Part shown: piece after piece, positions 16,940-23,889 of the stretch
Layout of the letters: every line of letters begins with the position of its first letter
Position numbering within the stretch: position 1 is the first letter of the stretch
Virus record (IMG/VR): IMGVR_UViG_3300020169_000066
Location: 1 to 32,481 of that record
Strand: one strand, 5' to 3'
DNA length: 32,481 nt
Source: a virus
The notes under the pieces: generated by a model
What the model was told of the DNA's origin: nothing
Seen by the model: the letters and a program-made list of their open reading frames with translations, nothing else
Database searches by the model: none
Made by a program: the position numbers and the translations under genes

Positions 16940-17447
16940 GTATTGGTCTCAGCTCATTAATCGGAACGTTGTAGCAGTCCGACTTTACCTTCCATCCATT
17001 AGAAGAGTCAACAGTTCCCTTCTCCATAAAGGTTGCTTTGTCAAAGTATTCGCTCTTTGGCAAGAAACCTAAGATCCATCCTATAGTCATGTCGCTACGT
17101 ACTCTAGTGAATACGTATACGTCACACTTCTGTTTAGTATTGTAGGCTGTGATTGAACACTCATAGTCAAGTCTGGGTGGGAAACCTGTACGCTTTGACT
17201 TTACGTCAATCGTTATGTCACCCTCAAGGATTAAATCATAATCATACGTGTTAGTCCAGCCGCACATTTGGCCTTGATCCTGCAAGTATTCATGAACTAA
17301 ACCTTCACCGACAAACCCTACAAGATTACCAGCTCCGTTTGTTACTGAGTTCTTCAGGGTTCCCATCTCCATTGACTTCTCATGCGCTGCCGTCATGATG
17401 GGCGTTGTCACTACCCGCTCTATAATGTCATCGTAACTAGAAATCAC
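16908..17447 (-). CDS. predicted PD-(D/E)XK nuclease-like protein
   Basis: A 179-residue protein between the primase-helicase and the polymerase. GFVGEGLVHEYL (E48), YDYDLILEG (D71) and ITIDVKSKRT (D81-V-K83) form the E...D...DxK arrangement of PD-(D/E)XK nucleases, so a metal-dependent nuclease fold is likely. Substrate is unknown; the size and the following beta-rich C-terminal part recall small restriction-endonuclease-like folds. The GTG at 17447 is chosen because GGAGG lies nine bases before it inside the helicase gene, giving an 11-base overlap with that gene. The link to DNA metabolism is supported by position. Confidence 0.72.
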   Translation of the reverse strand: MISSYDDIIERVVTTPIMTAAHEKSMEMGTLKNSVTNGAGNLVGFVGEGLVHEYLQDQGQMCGWTNTYDYDLILEGDITIDVKSKRTGFPPRLDYECSITAYNTKQKCDVYVFTRVRSDMTIGWILGFLPKSEYFDKATFMEKGTVDSSNGWKVKSDCYNVPINELRPIHELIKQNADT

Positions 17448-19077
17448 CGTTAATAACCTCCGCTGGTTTGTTTGTCTCTAGCATCCGTCCAGTCACTTTG
17501 TCGTACTTCAAGTAACACGCTGGGCCTGTCAAGCCCGTGTAGCGATTCTTGAGCACCCTGAGTGTGGTCGTATTGCGTACTGCTTCGTCGTCATGCTGCT
17601 GATCCCTCTCAAGACCCAGCACAATGTCCGACAACTGAGCGATGGCCTGTGACCCTCTGAGTTCAGACAAAGAGATCTTACCACCGTCCTCATGAGCCTG
17701 ACCGCTGCTGCGTTTGAGGTGACTGACTAAGAACAGACCTACGCCTAACTCCTGAACCAAAGTCCTGAGTTTTGTCATGATTGCGTCTATGTTCTTGCGC
17801 TCGTCACCGCCTTCCTGACTGCTAACTACGATGGATAAATGGTCTAAAATTATCCACTTACAGTCCATAGCTTTAGCTAAGTATCGGATTTGTGACATCA
17901 AGGTGTCCTCACCCGTAGACCCCCAATGATCCAGCATGAAGAACCGATTGGATCCTAACGTGCTGTCCCAGTAAGGCTTGAAGCTGAGTGTGTCTGCGTC
18001 TTCGTCTAAGTGTAGTGGCTTGTTAGCCGCCATTGACATAATCCCTAATGTAGTGCGTGACAAGGACTCTTCAAGGGCTAGGATGCCTATGTTGTCCTCC
18101 GTAGCGTTAAACAGGAAGTATTCAACCTCCTTGACAAGCTGAGACTTACCCATGCCACTGCCTGACGTAATCGTAACAAGCTCAAAGGGTCTGACGCCCT
18201 TGACAAGCTCGTTAAGACCTGACCACGGATACGGTATGGACTTAACCTTTCGTGAGTTAATGAGATGATCCCAAGTCTCAGATCCTGCCACAATACCGTC
18301 AGGTCTGTGTACTTTAGCGTCCCACCATGCCGCAGTGAAGTCTCGGATCTTGTTAGCCACAAGCATCTCGCTGGGGTCTTTCATGGGTAGCTTACAGATC
18401 TTCAGCTTGTTGGGACTAAACAACGCCTTAACGCTCTCTGTGGCTATCTCACCAGCTTTATCGTTATCAAAGCACAGAACAACATTCTCATAACCCTCAA
18501 GAAACTCTAACTGCTCTTTGACCTCTTTGGCTGCTGAGGCTGCACCAGTCCGTAGGGACACTACGTCCCACTTCCTGTCAAACATCTCGGACACTGACAA
18601 GCAGTCTAGCTCACCCTCAGTGATCGTTATGTACTTGCCTCTACCTCTGCAAGTGTCCTGACCAAACAAGCCCATATTGCTGCCGTAGCTGCCGTTAATG
18701 AGAAACTGTTTGTCCTTGACTATACGCACTTTGGTGCATACAACCTCACCTGTGTTAGCGTCTTTGAAAGGGTAGTGATGCTTTGCTATCTCACCGTTCT
18801 GACCGTACTCTACGCGCACACCGTACTTCTGGCATGTGTCCTTAGACAGTCTCCTGTCTGGTATTGCTGCTATAATTCCTGTCATTTCCGTTACCACCAC
18901 CTGTTTATAGGTTCCATTAGTAAATGAGGAAGATTGTACCGCAGTGTCAGTGGCAGGTTCAAAGTAACCACAACCTGTGCTAAAACAATAAGCGTGGCCG
19001 TCTGAGTATCTGGCTAGATTGTTCCTGCTACTGCACTTTGGACACTCCTCATGCCGTGTAAACTTGTTATCGGACAT
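17437..19077 (-). CDS. DNA primase-helicase (T7 gp4-like)
   Basis: A 546-residue bifunctional replication enzyme. The N-terminal zinc-binding domain uses C12, C15, C31 and C36. The Toprim primase core has E155 (ITITEGELDCL) and the D204-x-D206 pair (LCFDNDKAGE). The C-terminal DnaB/RecA-type helicase has Walker A at 306-312 (GSGMGKS), Walker B ending D412 (WIILDHLS), and SELRGSQAIAQLSD and LKNRYTGLTG as later motifs. It unwinds the fork and lays primers for the polymerase. The ATG at 19077 is chosen since AAGGAG lies nine bases before it; a start 45 bases further upstream would run into the SSB gene. Confidence 0.95.
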   Translation of the reverse strand: MSDNKFTRHEECPKCSSRNNLARYSDGHAYCFSTGCGYFEPATDTAVQSSSFTNGTYKQVVVTEMTGIIAAIPDRRLSKDTCQKYGVRVEYGQNGEIAKHHYPFKDANTGEVVCTKVRIVKDKQFLINGSYGSNMGLFGQDTCRGRGKYITITEGELDCLSVSEMFDRKWDVVSLRTGAASAAKEVKEQLEFLEGYENVVLCFDNDKAGEIATESVKALFSPNKLKICKLPMKDPSEMLVANKIRDFTAAWWDAKVHRPDGIVAGSETWDHLINSRKVKSIPYPWSGLNELVKGVRPFELVTITSGSGMGKSQLVKEVEYFLFNATEDNIGILALEESLSRTTLGIMSMAANKPLHLDEDADTLSFKPYWDSTLGSNRFFMLDHWGSTGEDTLMSQIRYLAKAMDCKWIILDHLSIVVSSQEGGDERKNIDAIMTKLRTLVQELGVGLFLVSHLKRSSGQAHEDGGKISLSELRGSQAIAQLSDIVLGLERDQQHDDEAVRNTTTLRVLKNRYTGLTGPACYLKYDKVTGRMLETNKPAEVINGDF

Positions 19078-19090
19078 GAGAAGATACTCC

Positions 19091-19474
19091 TTAGAATTCG
19101 TCGGGGGTTGAACCACCCTCAAAATCCGCTAGTTTTAAGACCTTTACTCGGTCAAGGTATGTTGACGTACCGTGTACGGGGTGAGGCTTGCCAAAGCTGT
19201 ACACAATGCGCACATGGGATCCTCTGGTAACGTCACCTTCAAATTCCGAACCGTCTTCGTTAAGGATTGGTACGTTGTACTGGCTGACAAACTTACGTTG
19301 TGCCGTACCTTCGTAGTCCTTCAGCTTAACACCGTTACTCTGTAACGCTTCAGCAACGTCCTCTGGCAAGCCTAAGGTCAAGGTGTACTTGCCCGTAGAC
19401 TGTCCCTGCCAGCTGTCATGCTCCCGCAGTGATTGAAAGGCCACTGTACCTTCAGCAATGTACTTATTATTCAT
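19091..19474 (-). CDS. single-stranded DNA-binding protein (T7 gp2.5-like role)
   Basis: A 127-residue protein starting MNNKYIAEGTVAFQSLREHD. It looks like a small beta-barrel protein with aromatic and basic segments (AQRKFVSQYNVPI, SHVRIVYSFGKPHPVHG) and ends in a short acidic tail (ADFEGGSTPDEF), the kind of terminus that lets SSBs contact polymerase and helicase. It directly precedes the primase-helicase gene. A GGAG site lies eight bases before the ATG at 19474; an in-frame TTG six bases upstream was not chosen. Family assignment rests on context, fold impression and the acidic tail. Confidence 0.72.
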   Translation of the reverse strand: MNNKYIAEGTVAFQSLREHDSWQGQSTGKYTLTLGLPEDVAEALQSNGVKLKDYEGTAQRKFVSQYNVPILNEDGSEFEGDVTRGSHVRIVYSFGKPHPVHGTSTYLDRVKVLKLADFEGGSTPDEF

Positions 19475-19486
19475 ACACAAACTCCA

Positions 19487-19741
19487 TTAGTAGTTATCTT
19501 CAAAGTCATTGTCCTTATGGACATAAAACATCATATCATCTTCCGCTATATAGTCAACCTCCCTTTCGTCAAGTAATTGTATTGTGTCAATGTCCGTTAC
19601 CAATCCGTCCATCTCAAGCAATGCTTCAACGGACGCCACCAAACAAGAGCTGCACAAGTCCGTATAGTCTCCGCTACTGGAATCCTTTCGTTTCATTTCA
19701 GTTTCCGTCATGACGTTATTACAGGCTCTGCATCTGCTCAT
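19487..19741 (-). CDS. small zinc-finger-like protein
   Basis: An 84-residue protein starting MSRCRACNNVMTETEMKRKD. A CxxC pair at residues 4 and 7 and a second pair in DLCSSCL form a likely four-cysteine zinc site, followed by an acidic helical tail ending HKDNDFEDNY. The start at 19741 follows the upstream TAA by two bases; an in-frame start at 19768 would lie inside the previous gene. It may bind nucleic acid or a host protein, but the function is unknown. Confidence 0.72.
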   Translation of the reverse strand: MSRCRACNNVMTETEMKRKDSSSGDYTDLCSSCLVASVEALLEMDGLVTDIDTIQLLDEREVDYIAEDDMMFYVHKDNDFEDNY

Positions 19742-19743
19742 GG

Positions 19744-19971
19744 TTATTTCTTCCCTGTCACGTACCAAAAGCGTTCTTCGTACATATCGGACAATGCGCT
19801 TGGGGACATAGTTTCATATTTTTCTTGCAGGAAGTCTCTTAGCATTGAGTGTGCTTCGGACAACCTCAGGCAGTGTAGCTCATCATAAGCCAGCTCTAAA
19901 GCCATCTTTTTAAGATGCTCCGCGCTTACCTCACCATCCATTGGATCTGTTACGTCTAATTCATCATTCAT
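19744..19971 (-). CDS. hypothetical small acidic protein
   Basis: A 75-residue protein starting MNDELDVTDPMDGEVSAEHL, mostly helical (KKMALELAYDELHCLRLSEA, MLRDFLQEKYETMSPSALSD) and ending WYVTGKK. It lies directly after ThyX with one base between genes and is followed two bases later by the zinc-finger-like gene. I recognise no family. Its acidity and small size fit host-modulating or replication accessory proteins, but this is only a suggestion. Confidence 0.65.
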   Translation of the reverse strand: MNDELDVTDPMDGEVSAEHLKKMALELAYDELHCLRLSEAHSMLRDFLQEKYETMSPSALSDMYEERFWYVTGKK

Positions 19972-19972
19972 T

Positions 19973-20620
19973 TTATACTCTCCCTGTTAAACAAGACCAA
20001 CTATAGCTGATCGGTTCATGGTTTACAAGTATCTGGTCAATCTTCTCTGCGACTACTCTGCACTCGTACTGTGCGTCCTCTGAGATCCTCTGAGACACTA
20101 CACGCCCAAAGGCGGCTAAGGATCCAGTCCAGTACCACTCAGTCATCATGGACTGTGGCAAGACCATACGGGCTTGCTCAGGGGCTACCCCAGAGGCCAG
20201 CATGTTGTTGTAGATGGTCTCACAGCGTGTCATCAAGTCCCAGTATTTCTCATCAAACCTTTCTTCGTCCCTGCCTTCAAATGTTTCATTAAGTGAACCT
20301 TGTTTCTTATCTGGCGCACGTTTACGCCATGCCTCTGGTGCGTGAAACTCTGGTGTAAAGTCTACGTACCGCCTAGAAATTTCATTGACGGCCAAGCCTA
20401 TAGAACTCTTATGCAGTTGTCTAGCCACGAACAGCGGCGCTTTAATCCTAAATTGAAGCTGTACGTGTGCGAACGGTGTCCAATGCCCATGAGCTGCCAA
20501 GTACCTAATTAGTTTCTTGTCCCTGCTGCCAAACTCCTCAGACTCCATAGCGAAGGACACCCTCGCTGCATTGGCTACTGTTATGTCTGACCCCATGCTA
20601 TTTAGTAGAGTTACGTTCAT
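19973..20620 (-). CDS. thyX: flavin-dependent thymidylate synthase ThyX
   Basis: A 215-residue enzyme that makes dTMP from dUMP using FAD and methylenetetrahydrofolate. The N-terminus (VTLLNSMGSDITVANAARVS) and HWTPFAHVQLQFRIKAPLFV are typical of ThyX. The signature RHRxxSxNExSxRY is present only in part: RQLHKSSIGLAVNEISRRY keeps the NExSxRY half, but the RHR half is replaced and one residue appears inserted. LPQSMMTEWYWTGSL near the C-terminus matches the usual substrate-binding segment. Length is normal. It supplies dTMP alongside the class II RNR. The start overlaps the stop of the upstream membrane gene. Confidence 0.9.
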   Translation of the reverse strand: MNVTLLNSMGSDITVANAARVSFAMESEEFGSRDKKLIRYLAAHGHWTPFAHVQLQFRIKAPLFVARQLHKSSIGLAVNEISRRYVDFTPEFHAPEAWRKRAPDKKQGSLNETFEGRDEERFDEKYWDLMTRCETIYNNMLASGVAPEQARMVLPQSMMTEWYWTGSLAAFGRVVSQRISEDAQYECRVVAEKIDQILVNHEPISYSWSCLTGRV

Positions 20621-20796
20621 AATTCAAATACCGCCCCTGTTGATTCGTGTAGTATAAAAAAAGTAACCATAACTAGACCCCAAAGGGTGACAAAGATCCA
20701 GAACAGACTGTCCTTTTCTGTGTCCGTTAGATTACCTTCTAAGATGTCGTTAAAGACGCTCACAGCCCACCCAAAGAGCCTTTTAAAGATGTTCAT
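20617..20796 (-). CDS. small single-span membrane protein
   Basis: A 59-residue protein starting MNIFKRLFGWAVSVFNDILE. Residues about 32-49 (FWIFVTLWGLVMVTFFIL) form one strong membrane span; the head is amphipathic and basic. The start overlaps the LuxR-type gene by four bases, and its TGA overlaps the ThyX ATG. Position among early genes suggests an inner-membrane host-interaction protein (for example superinfection exclusion), which is inference only. Confidence 0.75.
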   Translation of the reverse strand: MNIFKRLFGWAVSVFNDILEGNLTDTEKDSLFWIFVTLWGLVMVTFFILHESTGAVFEL

Positions 20797-20984
20797 ACCT
20801 TTACCCCGTTTAGCATTAAAGCCGCCACAGTCCTATTACGTGCGCTTAGTTTTTCTCTAATGTTCTGAACGTGAGCTTTAGCAGTCCGCTCAGAGCTATA
20901 GGTTAAGTTTGCTATCTCTTTGTCAGTGTAGCCCATCTTCAAGTAAGAGATAACCCGCGCCTCTTTGTTTGTAAAGATTATCAT
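20793..20984 (-). CDS. orphan LuxR/GerE-type helix-turn-helix protein
   Basis: A 63-residue protein that is almost only a LuxR C-terminal DNA-binding domain: FTNKEARVISYLKMGYTDKE, then IANLTYSSERTAKAHVQNIR and EKLSARNRTVAALML. The T(N/K)xE...GxTxKEIA..T.RTAKAHVxNIxxKL pattern is the GerE family helix-turn-helix with its dimerising helix. No receiver or autoinducer-binding domain is present. GAGGGGG lies upstream of the ATG, and the ATG overlaps the upstream stop. It is a good candidate for a phage transcription regulator acting on phage or host promoters. Confidence 0.88.
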   Translation of the reverse strand: MIIFTNKEARVISYLKMGYTDKEIANLTYSSERTAKAHVQNIREKLSARNRTVAALMLNGVKV

Positions 20985-21241
20985 AAATTAACCCCCTCTT
21001 CTTTAATGACCAAAGAAACTGTGACTTCGCCGTCAGGCCAGTTCAAGTACGCCGATATTAAGTTTTCTCTAAGATTGGTCAAGATTGTCAATTGATCCTC
21101 AAACTCAAGATCCCAGTCTCGGTAAAGCCCAATAAAGGCCAAGACAATTTTCTCTTTTTGAGTGACGACTCCATTAACTAACTTATGGTCCCAGTGATAG
21201 ACCTCTAAATAATAATCACAATGCTCTTTTTCAATATTCAT
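20981..21241 (-). CDS. hypothetical early protein
   Basis: An 86-residue acidic protein starting MNIEKEHCDYYLEVYHWDHK, with a hydrophobic middle (EKIVLAFIGLYRDWDLEFED) and ending VTVSLVIKEEGVNL. It probably forms an alpha/beta fold. Both ends overlap their neighbours as ATGA, so it is translationally coupled. I recognise no family. It lies in the promoter-proximal part of the leftward operon, where phages place host-takeover genes. Confidence 0.65.
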   Translation of the reverse strand: MNIEKEHCDYYLEVYHWDHKLVNGVVTQKEKIVLAFIGLYRDWDLEFEDQLTILTNLRENLISAYLNWPDGEVTVSLVIKEEGVNL

Positions 21242-21588
21242 GCTGCAACCTCTTCGTCCTGTTCTAAAGTTTCATCATAATTGAACCACTTCTGGTTTGC
21301 GTCCGTCATTTCTTCTAAAATAATAAAGAAGCTTTCAATGTCTATGTCACAATACGATAAGTCTTTTACAAAACGCATCGTCAAGCCATTCTCCTCAAAA
21401 ATCTCTGAATAACATTGTAAGACAATAACGCCCTGATCCCCGTCAGTATAGACACAAACGGGCGGCCCATCCTTTAGGTCATCGTTGATAATCCAATCTG
21501 TTCTGAATGATTGCGACCATTCCAAGAACTCATCAAGGGTTTTATTAATTTTTTTAGCTACGTCTTCTTTTTTTAAATATATACTCAT
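21238..21588 (-). CDS. hypothetical early protein
   Basis: A 116-residue acidic protein starting MSIYLKKEDVAKKINKTLDE. The beginning (KKEDVAKKINKTLDEFLEWS) is helical; the rest is alternating beta and helix (PPVCVYTDGDQGVIVLQCYS, DIDIESFFIILEEMTD) and the tail is very acidic (DETLEQDEEVAA). Its TGA overlaps the next ATG. No family is recognised and no catalytic motif is obvious. Confidence 0.65.
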   Translation of the reverse strand: MSIYLKKEDVAKKINKTLDEFLEWSQSFRTDWIINDDLKDGPPVCVYTDGDQGVIVLQCYSEIFEENGLTMRFVKDLSYCDIDIESFFIILEEMTDANQKWFNYDETLEQDEEVAA

Positions 21589-21848
21589 TCTTGCATGTTC
21601 CTCTTTTCTTCCTCATAAGCTTCAATCATTGCGCTGTTCTGCGCCGCTGTGAGGCTCTCAGGGGTTACAGGCTTACCGCCTACCGTTACATCGCAAAACA
21701 GATACGCTTCGTACAGACAGCTCTCAGGCTCATAGGGCTGATAGTCTTCAAGGTTGAAGCGTATCTCATCCCCATCGTGCATAGTCCAATAATCATGGTC
21801 AGTAAACAGCCCGTGTTTACGATCAGTGAATAAATGCGCATGGTTCAT
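21585..21848 (-). CDS. hypothetical early protein
   Basis: An 87-residue acidic protein starting MNHAHLFTDRKHGLFTDHDY. Many aromatic and acidic residues (FNLEDYQPYEPESCLYEAYL) and a helical tail (AAQNSAMIEAYEEEKRNMQE) are seen. It overlaps the preceding gene by 26 bases and the following gene by four. The family is unknown. Confidence 0.63.
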   Translation of the reverse strand: MNHAHLFTDRKHGLFTDHDYWTMHDGDEIRFNLEDYQPYEPESCLYEAYLFCDVTVGGKPVTPESLTAAQNSAMIEAYEEEKRNMQE

Positions 21849-22011
21849 TGTCTAAAAACTCCTTTAGTTGTGAATGATCGTCTAACAGCATACCGTACCC
21901 TGAGACAATAACAAGTGCATGTCTGTCTAAATCGTACAGCATACCCTCAAGAAACGCAATGGCTTCTTTTTGTTGGGTTAGTAGGAAGGTTCGTCCTTCA
22001 ATCGTTATCAT
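21823..22011 (-). CDS. hypothetical early protein
   Basis: A 62-residue protein starting MITIEGRTFLLTQQKEAIAF and ending EFLDNEPCAFIH. The ATG at 22011 lies inside the end of the upstream 55-residue gene; a GTG 18 bases further upstream is possible. It looks like a small alpha/beta domain. No family is recognised. Confidence 0.6.
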   Translation of the reverse strand: MITIEGRTFLLTQQKEAIAFLEGMLYDLDRHALVIVSGYGMLLDDHSQLKEFLDNEPCAFIH

Positions 22012-22165
22012 TTTCGTACAACCTAGCACGCTGAAAGCTGTTCAATAAGTCCATACATTCGCGCAAGGTAGCCTTAAAGTATTTACCAGTGGACGGGTCA
22101 TCTTGCAGCTGATGCAAGACTCCATAAGCCTGTAGGATCTGTTCGCGGGTTGCTTTGATTGTCAT
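21998..22165 (-). CDS. hypothetical small helical protein
   Basis: A 55-residue protein starting MTIKATREQILQAYGVLHQL, then KYFKATLRECMDLLNSFQRA and ending RLYENDND. It is predicted all-helical. AGGAG lies eight bases before the ATG, and the ATG overlaps the TGA of the promoter-proximal membrane peptide. This clear ribosome-binding site and the overlaps on both sides support a real gene. Confidence 0.68.
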   Translation of the reverse strand: MTIKATREQILQAYGVLHQLQDDPSTGKYFKATLRECMDLLNSFQRARLYENDND

Positions 22166-22260
22166 AGCGAAGCTCCTATCAGATCAAAGGCTAAGACAAA
22201 ACCAAATATGATACCAGTGCCTATGAAGGCTAGAAATGTTTCTCGCATATTTTTAGACAT
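22162..22260 (-). CDS. 32-aa membrane peptide, first gene of the leftward operon
   Basis: A 32-residue peptide starting MSKNMRETFLAFIGTGIIFG, hydrophobic from residue about 9 to 28 (one membrane span). It is the first reading frame after the leftward promoter and its hairpin leader, and its TGA overlaps the next ATG. The evidence is size, hydrophobicity and coupling; no strong ribosome-binding site is seen, so it might also act as a leader peptide. Confidence 0.5.
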   Translation of the reverse strand: MSKNMRETFLAFIGTGIIFGFVLAFDLIGASL

Positions 22261-22305
22261 AATTTTTATTCCTATTTTATGTTTCTATTAGTTCCCCTAA
22301 GGATA

Positions 22306-22359
22306 CCTAAGGCAACTTTAAGATATACTATTAAAGTAATATCTTAAAGCTACTTTAGG
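22306..22359 (-). promoter_or_regulatory. leader hairpin at the 5' end of the leftward transcript
   Basis: In the leftward RNA, CCTAAAGTAGCTTTAAGATA (22359-22340) can pair with TATCTTAAAGTTGCCTTAGG (22325-22306): 19 of 20 positions pair counting two wobbles, with one A-C mismatch, and the tip can extend by TAC/GTA. It begins within about ten bases of the predicted transcription start. The same element, with the same order of sub-motifs, follows the rightward promoter at 24357. The role is unknown: an antitermination site, a 5' RNA-stabilising hairpin or a double-stranded operator are all possible. Confidence 0.7.
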
Positions 22360-22372
22360 ATACCATAGGTAA

Positions 22373-22401
22373 ATTTTAACAGCTACCTCAAAACCTGTCA
22401 A
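22373..22401 (-). promoter_or_regulatory. sigma70-type leftward promoter
   Basis: Read leftward: TTGACA (22401-22396), a 17-base spacer, TAAAAT (22378-22373), with a predicted start near 22366. Five of six -10 positions and all -35 positions match the sigma70 consensus. It lies in the only non-coding gap in the leftward block and should drive the genes from 22260 down to the RNR gene. Confidence 0.75.
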
Positions 22402-22404
22402 GCA

Positions 22405-22608
22405 TTATTTAATGGATTTTAAACCTATGTTATCTTTTAAATAATTTTCATAATCGTTTAAAGCCATTCTAAGGGCTGTCTCTGGATTACAGTCTTTAGG
22501 GAAATACCAGCCTTGAGTAGACCGTGGGAACTTGATGCCTCTTATTTTCACCACGTAGCCCACGGGTTTACCGTTATGTTTAGCCACCTTGCTTATTCTA
22601 GTTCTCAT
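22405..22608 (-). CDS. hypothetical basic protein
   Basis: A 67-residue basic protein starting MRTRISKVAKHNGKPVGYVV. A short beta-rich domain (VVKIRGIKFPRSTQGWYFPK) is followed by a helix (PETALRMALNDYENYLKDNI). The first part has the look of small nucleic-acid-binding domains such as AP2-like or integrase N-terminal folds, but that is only an impression. GGAGG precedes the ATG, and the start overlaps the upstream gene by 11 bases. The leftward promoter begins just after its stop. Confidence 0.65.
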   Translation of the reverse strand: MRTRISKVAKHNGKPVGYVVKIRGIKFPRSTQGWYFPKDCNPETALRMALNDYENYLKDNIGLKSIK

Positions 22609-22912
22609 ATTCCACCTCCATTGCGCTATAGAAAAATATTGATTGTAAAGCTGTATCGTCTGACAAGCAAACCGCCTTAGGGAACATCCCGTCCGCTTCT
22701 AATGCCTCACCCATGCCGTACAGGTCTACAGTATAGACTCCATCGTCTAGGTTGTCGGTTATGTGGTCCGCTATGCTGTAGCGTCCAGAGACAAAATCAA
22801 GCCAGCTCAGTTCGTCGTCTGTCAGCGTGTACTGTTCCCCGTCTTCTAATTGATAGTGGTAGTTCTCAAAGTCGCCGTCCTGTGCCCTTAGGCTGTCGTT
22901 AGTGTGGATCAT
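22598..22912 (-). CDS. hypothetical acidic protein
   Basis: A 104-residue, strongly acidic protein starting MIHTNDSLRAQDGDFENYHY. It has a run of Asp-rich beta-like strands (DDGVYTVDLYGMGEALEADG) and ends AMEVEYEN. It is preceded by GAGG and by the sequence GAGGTAGCATAACATGA, which also precedes the next upstream gene. Its acidity suggests a DNA mimic or protein-binding role, which is a guess. Confidence 0.63.
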   Translation of the reverse strand: MIHTNDSLRAQDGDFENYHYQLEDGEQYTLTDDELSWLDFVSGRYSIADHITDNLDDGVYTVDLYGMGEALEADGMFPKAVCLSDDTALQSIFFYSAMEVEYEN

Positions 22913-22913
22913 G

Positions 22914-23117
22914 TTATGCTACCTCATAAAAGCAATTGACTATAAACCTATGGCGCTGATCTAGCATAAACTCCTTGTCAGCCTCATAGGTAAACCGATT
23001 GAAGTCTAAGGTGTAGCGGTTGTATCCATCCACCTCAACTTGAGTCAGTACCCTGCCATTGAAGGGCGATATTAAATCACCGTGCTTTGCTAGTTCCTGC
23101 TGTCTAGTGTCTCTCAT
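22914..23117 (-). CDS. hypothetical small protein
   Basis: A 67-residue protein starting MRDTRQQELAKHGDLISPFN, then GRVLTQVEVDGYNRYTLDFN and ending FIVNCFYEVA. It seems to be a small beta-rich domain. GAGG precedes the ATG within the junction sequence GAGGTAGCATAACATGA. Function unknown. Confidence 0.63.
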   Translation of the reverse strand: MRDTRQQELAKHGDLISPFNGRVLTQVEVDGYNRYTLDFNRFTYEADKEFMLDQRHRFIVNCFYEVA

Positions 23118-23118
23118 G

Positions 23119-23364
23119 TTATGCTACCTCCTCATCCGTTACGTAATGCTCTGCCAATTCCTGCCAGTTGACAGCGCCTAGATCAATCAAGTCTTTAAAC
23201 ATTGGGGGTACTTCCGCCTCTTCTAGCATATCCCACACTGTCTCTTCTATGTAGTCAGCCATCAAGCTTTGCCCCTCATTGGCTACGTCTTGGAAATACG
23301 CGCCCAACCATAGATTGATAACCCAAGTCTCTCGGTTCGTCCAACCGTTGTAGTCTGTCTTCAT
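23119..23364 (-). CDS. DUF7249-like early protein
   Basis: An 81-residue acidic protein starting MKTDYNGWTNRETWVINLWL. The YNGWTNRETWVINLWLG phrase is a recurrent signature of a small phage protein family; I recall it under DUF7249, function unknown. The ATG at 23364 is chosen because TGGAG lies nine bases before it and because the family usually starts just before this phrase; longer in-frame starts at 23379 and 23487 exist, and the latter would overlap the upstream gene. Confidence 0.72.
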   Translation of the reverse strand: MKTDYNGWTNRETWVINLWLGAYFQDVANEGQSLMADYIEETVWDMLEEAEVPPMFKDLIDLGAVNWQELAEHYVTDEEVA

Positions 23365-23449
23365 GTTGTACTGCTCCATTGTAAAGTTTAGTTTACCCAG
23401 ACGCCCAATATAGGCGTTTCGCTTGAATCTCACAAGCTCATCAGTGGGT

Positions 23450-23650
23450 TTATTTAAAGCTACCCCAATGGTCAATAACGTAATCAATCGCGCTTGCCTT
23501 TGTCTGGGCGACTTTGTAAATGTGGCCGGTGCATTCCTCCAGCACTAGCCATTGCCCGAAGTCGTCACGCTCTACAGAACAAGAGCCGTGATCATGGTCA
23601 ATTCTATATTGCCCTGCTCTAACCTTTTTGATCCCGTTCCTGATGTGCAT
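23450..23650 (-). CDS. hypothetical small protein
   Basis: A 66-residue protein starting MHIRNGIKKVRAGQYRIDHD and ending IDYVIDHWGSFK. It looks like a small beta-sheet with a C-terminal helix (GQWLVLEECTGHIYKVAQTK). AGGAG precedes the ATG. It is the first leftward gene beyond the origin region and needs a promoter there; I see only a weak candidate. Function unknown. Confidence 0.65.
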   Translation of the reverse strand: MHIRNGIKKVRAGQYRIDHDHGSCSVERDDFGQWLVLEECTGHIYKVAQTKASAIDYVIDHWGSFK

Positions 23651-23889
23651 CTTATGTTGCTCCTATATAGTTGATTGATGAACCTATAGTATCAAATGGT
23701 TTAGACAATGCAAGCACTGATTGTTGTCTATATAACGCATCATAAGTAAGACCAATAGTAGTCTGTAGGTCTTCCAATGGTTGCCAATCTGTGATAGGTG
23801 GACATGGGCCGCCATAGGCTCCCCACTAGACCCACACGCCTAGCAATAAGTGTGCCAATGTTGCCAATGGTATGCTTCTTGCACGTTAT

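Noticed and set aside
23660-23720. Leftward promoter before the gene starting at 23650
   Set aside because: A TTGCAT and TATAGG pair exists but with a 19-base spacer and weak boxes; a promoter is expected there, yet this one is not convincing enough to annotate.
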